7,191 nucleotides of DNA, taken from contig CAMYTM010000033.1 in NCBI GenBank assembly GCA_947297555.1, positions 1 through 7,191 on the forward strand, written 5' to 3'. Of this stretch, positions 5,682-7,191 are shown piece by piece. Below the pieces are notes generated by a model that had not been told where the DNA came from, ran no database searches, and worked only from the letters and a program-made list of their open reading frames with translations. How positions within the stretch are numbered: the stretch's first letter is position 1; each line of letters opens with the position of its first letter. Both the position numbers and the translations under genes were made by a program. This DNA is from an uncultured Mycoplasmatota bacterium. GTDB lineage: Bacteria > Bacillota_I > Bacilli_A > RF39 > UBA660.

Positions 5682-5724
5682 ATAAATTATCATTTAGATA
5701 TGATTTTTATATAATGTTAAAATA

Positions 5725-5761
5725 TTTGAAATCAACATAATACTACAATTATGATTTCAAA
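5725..5761. repeat. Perfect 10-bp inverted repeat after the lipoprotein gene
   Basis: TTTGAAATCA (5725-5734) and TGATTTCAAA (5752-5761) are exact reverse complements separated by 17 bp. It begins 15 bp after the lipoprotein stop codon. No T run follows on the minus strand (TATTTTAAC), so it is not a standard terminator; it could be an mRNA 3' hairpin or a protein site. Confidence 0.45.
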
Positions 5762-5776
5762 AATACATCTCACTTG

Positions 5777-6319
5777 TTATCTATAACTTGCAACAGTACA
5801 TTTTTTACTTTTATTATTAAAAGTAGCCCCTAATCTTTGGCCAGTTTTATCTGCCCATACGTAACTAGTAGAGGATTTAGAAATACTTTCTAATGTCCCT
5901 TCTGCTCCTACTTTTTCTACAAATTCTTCATAAGTAAAAGAATCTTTATTTAATAATTCTTGTAATTCTGTTTTATTAGGTAATGTAACATTTTCATCTT
6001 TAAGCATTTCTTTATCAATAGTGGCTTTGATAGTTACATCTTCTCCATAGGTTGTGAATGATATCCAATTTTTAGAATCAAACTTCCAAATCGGATCACT
6101 TCCAATCATAGCATCTGTAGTAGATTCAAAACCTATAATTTCATTAATCTCTTCAATAGTATTTGTTGCTTTTATTTGCTTCATACATTCTGTTACGGTA
6201 CAATTTCCTTTGACTTCTTCTTTAGTTTTTTCTTCTACTTGATTAGTAGAACATCCAGTTACAAAAGCCATAGCACATAAAATGGCTACTGAACTTATCA
6301 TAAATTGTTTTAATTTCAT
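5777..6319 (-). CDS. Small secreted lipoprotein with two BLIP/SmpA-like repeats
   Basis: 180 residues from the ATG at 6319. The lipoprotein signal peptide has Lys2 and Lys4, a hydrophobic core and the lipobox FVTGC, so Cys23 would be lipidated and the protein held on the outer face of the membrane. A charged Glu/Lys linker (29-38) follows. The mature part seems to hold two related units: about 46-103 (NTIEEINEIIGFEST...PIWKF...) and about 122-178 (FTYEEFVEKVGAEGTLES...SYVWAD...ATF), each with an xEExxxxxG helix end, a Trp strand and a closing strand. This is the layout of small BLIP/SmpA-like domains; the match is by eye. An in-frame GTG at 6334 right after AGGAAA is an alternative start, but ATG 6319 gives a compact signal peptide. 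It precedes the two-component/ABC module but is separated by a terminator-like hairpin, so a functional link is only possible. Confidence 0.8.
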   Translation of the reverse strand: MKLKQFMISSVAILCAMAFVTGCSTNQVEEKTKEEVKGNCTVTECMKQIKATNTIEEINEIIGFESTTDAMIGSDPIWKFDSKNWISFTTYGEDVTIKATIDKEMLKDENVTLPNKTELQELLNKDSFTYEEFVEKVGAEGTLESISKSSTSYVWADKTGQRLGATFNNKSKKCTVASYR

Positions 6320-6423
6320 CTTCTCTTTTCTCACTTTCCTAATACAATGTTTATTTTAATCTAAAAATTCTGCTTCAATAATTTCTTTTTTCTTTACATT
6401 TCGATTTCTTTTCACTATCTATA

Positions 6424-6452
6424 TTTATAATCTTTTATCCTTACTAACACAA
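6424..6452 (-). promoter_or_regulatory. Candidate promoter for the lipoprotein gene
   Basis: The minus strand has TTGTGT (6452-6447) and TATAAA (6429-6424) with a 17-bp spacer. The predicted start near 6417 leaves a leader of about 98 nt. The gap 6335-6520 holds no other clear signal and no convincing terminator for the upstream gene. Confidence 0.4.
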
Positions 6453-6520
6453 TTTACAAATAACTAATAAGATAATTTATAATTTTTTTCAATCTCTTTT
6501 AAATATTTTTGAAAGGCTAT

Positions 6521-7057
6521 TTATCTTTTCCATTTTTCTAACTTAAAACCTTTTTCTTCTAAAGAAGCACGAAAATCTTCAGCAAAATCTAAAAATTTTT
6601 CGATTTCATCTGGTTGATAAATATTTTTAGGACCATATAAAGTTTTACTAGATGTTCCATTTATATTTAATATTTCTCCAAAACTTTCAAAATTTTTTTC
6701 ATATCGAAAACATAATTGATTATATTTTGGATTATAAGAAACATTTATGACTTTATTCATTTCGATATGATAAGGCTCCATAAAATCTCCTAAATTACTA
6801 TCCACTTGAATTAGTACAACATCAAAATCGCTTTTTCTAAAACCTACTATATAGTAATAAAAAGAAGTTGTATTTGTATCTAATACAAATCCACGTTCAA
6901 ATTTTGAAGATGTCATATCTGCATATAAAATTTCGTATGTATCTCCATCTGGAACCGATTTATTAAAAATCTCTCTCATTCTTTTTTTCTTTACTTCACA
7001 ATCGGCTTTATCATATTCTGGTATCACCTCTTTTTTATTTTTTGAAAATAAACCCAT
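6521..7057 (-). CDS. Conserved-looking cytosolic protein of unknown function
   Basis: 178 residues, not recognised as a named family. There is no signal peptide or membrane segment. The N-terminus MGLFSKNKKEVIPEYDKADC is the short basic start common in small Bacillota proteins. The body mixes beta-strand-like stretches (SFYYYIVGFRKSDFDVVLIQ, 65-84; NQLCFRYEK, 114-122; GEILNINGTSS, 127-137) with a charged C-terminal helix (about 149-174, DEIEKFLDFAEDFRASLEEK), a plan that could fit a PH-like or similar beta domain capped by a helix; this is speculation. The ATG at 7057 has AAAGGAG 10 nt upstream, and an extended -10 promoter lies 25-33 bp before it. Beyond the TAA stop the same frame stays open for 18 coding-like codons, so the protein may once have been longer. 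Confidence 0.75.
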   Translation of the reverse strand: MGLFSKNKKEVIPEYDKADCEVKKKRMREIFNKSVPDGDTYEILYADMTSSKFERGFVLDTNTTSFYYYIVGFRKSDFDVVLIQVDSNLGDFMEPYHIEMNKVINVSYNPKYNQLCFRYEKNFESFGEILNINGTSSKTLYGPKNIYQPDEIEKFLDFAEDFRASLEEKGFKLEKWKR

Positions 7058-7081
7058 AATCTTATCTCTCCTTTCTATTTT

Positions 7082-7110
7082 ATTTTATCATAATTCTCTC
7101 AGATTGAAAA
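7082..7110 (-). promoter_or_regulatory. Promoter for the 6521-7057 gene
   Basis: The minus strand reads TGATAAAAT (7090-7082), an extended -10, with TTTTCA (7110-7105) as a 4/6 -35 at 17 bp. The inverted repeat GAAAAT-CC-ATTTTC (7106-7119) overlaps the -35 and might be an operator. The rest of the gap to 7191 holds a CATTTAAATG palindrome (7136-7145) and no gene that I can support. Confidence 0.5.
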
Positions 7111-7191
7111 TCCATTTTCCTTTTCTTTTTTTATACATTTAAATGAAAAAGTAAAAGACAAAATCAAGTAGTAAATAGACATTTAATCTTG

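Noticed and set aside
5622..5693. N-terminal extension of the response regulator from ATG 5693
   Set aside because: No ribosome site precedes 5693, the extra residues are not receiver-like, and they are encoded by a terminator-like hairpin and promoter; MKKILIVEDD at 5621 is the natural start.
6054..6242. A 62-codon + strand frame
   Set aside because: It lies fully opposite the lipoprotein gene, with no start signals.
6362..6415. A tiny minus-strand frame (GTG, about 19 codons, ending in EIIEAEFLD) in the lipoprotein leader
   Set aside because: It has no ribosome site at proper distance and would begin at the predicted transcription start; probably chance in A-rich DNA.
7136..7145. CATTTAAATG palindrome near the window end
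   Set aside because: Ten bases, all but two A/T, easily expected by chance in this composition; might be part of a terminator of a gene outside the window.

Overview
The window comes from a strongly AT-rich genome with purine-rich Shine-Dalgarno sites. TGA is used as a stop (permease gene) and TGG codes for Trp, so the standard code applies. This points to a low-GC Bacillota (Firmicutes) bacterium, probably a Clostridia- or Erysipelotrichia-like host-associated species; the exact taxon cannot be read from the sequence. All ten supported genes lie on the minus strand, so transcription runs from high to low coordinates, and no gap between genes exceeds about 190 bases. No tRNA, rRNA, CRISPR array or insertion sequence was seen.

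In transcription order: (1) a cytosolic protein of unknown function (7057-6521); (2) a small lipoprotein with two BLIP/SmpA-like repeats (6319-5777); (3) the core of the window, a module of OmpR-family response regulator (5621-4965), ABC ATPase (4883-3969), six-helix ABC permease (3976-3152) and sensor-less histidine kinase (3138-2257); (4) a zinc-ribbon protein with a Cys-rich tail (2156-1809); (5) an overlapping pair, a short GyrI-like protein that looks chimeric (1652-1314) and a PnuC-type vitamin B3 transporter (1321-656); (6) the N-terminal part of a membrane acyltransferase (555-1, cut by the window edge).

The core module resembles peptide-antibiotic sensing and resistance loci. The ATPase is of the BcrA/lantibiotic-immunity type, with Glu at the Q-loop position. 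The kinase has one membrane segment and no extracellular sensor. The regulator and kinase genes are separated by the transporter genes. Directly after the regulator's stop codon lie four direct repeats of CTTAAC (GTTAAG on the + strand) at 11, 11 and 12 bp steps, ending 10 bp before a -10 element for the ATPase-permease-kinase genes. This is the layout expected for an OmpR-family activator site, and one pair matches the published Staphylococcus SaeR box spacing. The inferred circuit is: kinase (perhaps with the transporter) senses a membrane stress, the regulator is phosphorylated, and the transporter and kinase genes are raised.

Other notable points are two related copies of one terminator-like hairpin, five candidate promoters of the extended -10 type, and an in-frame coding-like tail beyond the stop of the first gene.
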